Source: Nocardioides sp. W7 (GTDB lineage Bacteria; Actinomycetota; Actinomycetes; Propionibacteriales; Nocardioidaceae). Taken from it: a DNA stretch of 64,000 bases. Position 1 is the stretch's first letter. The number at the start of each line of letters is the position of its first letter. The stretch lies in assembly GCF_022919075.1 (NCBI RefSeq), contig NZ_CP095078.1, positions 5,332,001 through 5,396,000 of the forward strand. The letters are read 5' to 3'. The notes beneath the pieces were generated by a model. The model did not search any database. It worked only from the letters and a program-made list of their open reading frames with translations, and was not told where the DNA came from. Both the position numbers and the translations under genes were made by a program. Of the stretch, positions 63,449 to 64,000 are shown one piece after another.

Positions 63449-64000
63449 CGCTCCGAGCGCCGCACCGGCGAGCATCCGGGCACCGATCCCGATCGCCCGC
63501 TCGTCGATGCGCAGGTTGCCTTGGTGCAGGTCGTACGTCGGGCCGCCCGGCGTGCGGGTGCCGAGCCGCATCATGGCGCCGGGGACCTGGTCGAGGTACC
63601 ACCCGAAGTCCTCGCCGCCGAGGCTCTGCGGGGCCACGACCTGGCCGTCCTGACCGAGCACCTCGAGCACGGCGCGGGCCAGGATCCGGTTGGACACCGG
63701 CTCGTTGACGACCGGCGGGACCCCGCGCTGGTAGTCGACGTGCGCGCTCACGCCGTACGGCCTGACGATGTCGTGGACGAGCTCGCGGACCAGGGTCTCG
63801 CAGTCGGCCCACGCGACGGCGTCCAGGATCCGCACCGTGCCCGCGACCAGTCCCTGGTCGGGGATGACGTTGGGAGCGGCGCCGGCGCTGAGGATGCCCC
63901 AGACCACGCTCACCCCGGCCCGCGGGTCCATCCGGCGCGACAGCACGGCCGGGAGCTCGGTCGTGACCTTCGCGAGCGCGAAGGTCAGGTCCCCGGTGAG
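63434..64000 (-). CDS. M20-family amidohydrolase, C-terminal part (cut by window edge)
   Basis: The frame is open to base 64000, so the N-terminal metal-binding half is outside. The visible 188 residues show the M20 dimerisation domain (VSVVWGILSAGAAPNVIPDQG) and the last metal-site region SLGGEDFGWYL (Glu). YDLHQGNLRIDE (His) follows. The AmiA1/AmiB1/hippurate hydrolase group is the best match; it removes acyl groups from amino acids or peptides. Amidohydrolases of this kind are also neighbours of deoD and lpdA in M. tuberculosis. Confidence 0.85.
   Translation of the reverse strand, partial: LTGDLTFALAKVTTELPAVLSRRMDPRAGVSVVWGILSAGAAPNVIPDQGLVAGTVRILDAVAWADCETLVRELVHDIVRPYGVSAHVDYQRGVPPVVNEPVSNRILARAVLEVLGQDGQVVAPQSLGGEDFGWYLDQVPGAMMRLGTRTPGGPTYDLHQGNLRIDERAIGIGARMLAGAALGALSEA

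Overview
The window is about 70% GC with dense, overlapping genes. It carries type VII (ESX/WXG100) secretion genes, a gram-positive Tad pilus locus, HtaA-type heme uptake, a DUF222/HNH nuclease under a mycobacterial-type LexA box, and many genes whose -10 hexamer sits 6-7 nt before the start codon. I read it as the chromosome of an actinobacterium. Nocardioides or a close relative of the Propionibacteriales fits best, but that is inference, because no rRNA or marker gene is present. Both ends cut a gene: pyruvate carboxylase on the left and an M20 amidohydrolase on the right. I see no tRNA, rRNA or CRISPR array, and no gene-free stretch longer than 300 bases.

Layout. 1-6.2 kb: end of pyc, a saccharopine-dehydrogenase-like oxidoreductase, a GlxA-type regulator and a LexA-controlled DUF222/HNH nuclease. 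6.3-10.2 kb: an apparent IS481-type transposase remnant, a DUF309 gene, two tandem SpoIID/LytB paralogues and a DUF305 lipoprotein. 10.2-13.6 kb: two flavoprotein disulfide-reductase relatives (LpdA-like quinone reductase and dihydrolipoyl dehydrogenase) and a gamma-glutamylcyclotransferase-like gene. 13.6-14.85 kb: a one-gene cassette with an AbiEi-like head and a DUF559/Vsr-like tail, bounded by about 79-bp inverted repeats that each begin with a palindrome. 14.9-16.9 kb: purine nucleoside phosphorylase and two TetR regulators. 17-24.8 kb: a heme uptake and degradation locus (hmuTUV, three surface proteins, divergent heme oxygenase) with two DtxR/IdeR-like boxes. 24.8-31.3 kb: an epimerase, a MerR/aldo-keto reductase pair, lysoplasmalogenase, phosphomannomutase and deoC.

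31.4-34.5 kb: a WXG-headed large protein with a small helical partner and a lipoprotein. 34.5-37.2 kb: a uridine-kinase-like gene, adenosine deaminase and a MaoC hydratase. 37.3-46.2 kb: a complete minus-strand Tad/Flp pilus operon ending in a LysM/BTAD membrane protein. 46.3-51.3 kb: a 1,522-residue EssC/EccC-type ATPase and a WXG100 protein. 51.4-58.5 kb: thymidine phosphorylase and cytidine deaminase, divergent from a BMP-type nucleoside ABC transporter. 58.6-63.4 kb: a second ESX-linked operon (WXG100, EspG-like, alpha/beta hydrolase, two lipoproteins, a secreted protein).

The metabolic backbone is nucleoside scavenging: BMP importer, cdd, deoA, add, punA, phosphopentomutase/phosphomannomutase-type enzyme and deoC. 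With the LpdA-like gene and the terminal M20 amidohydrolase, this recalls the lpdA-amiA1/amiB1-deoD-pmmB-add-deoA-cdd neighbourhood of Mycobacterium tuberculosis, but here it is spread out by envelope and secretion loci. The most unusual items are the palindrome-ended cassette at 13605-14847, the recurrent leaderless promoter architecture, and the two WXG/effector/lipoprotein modules.
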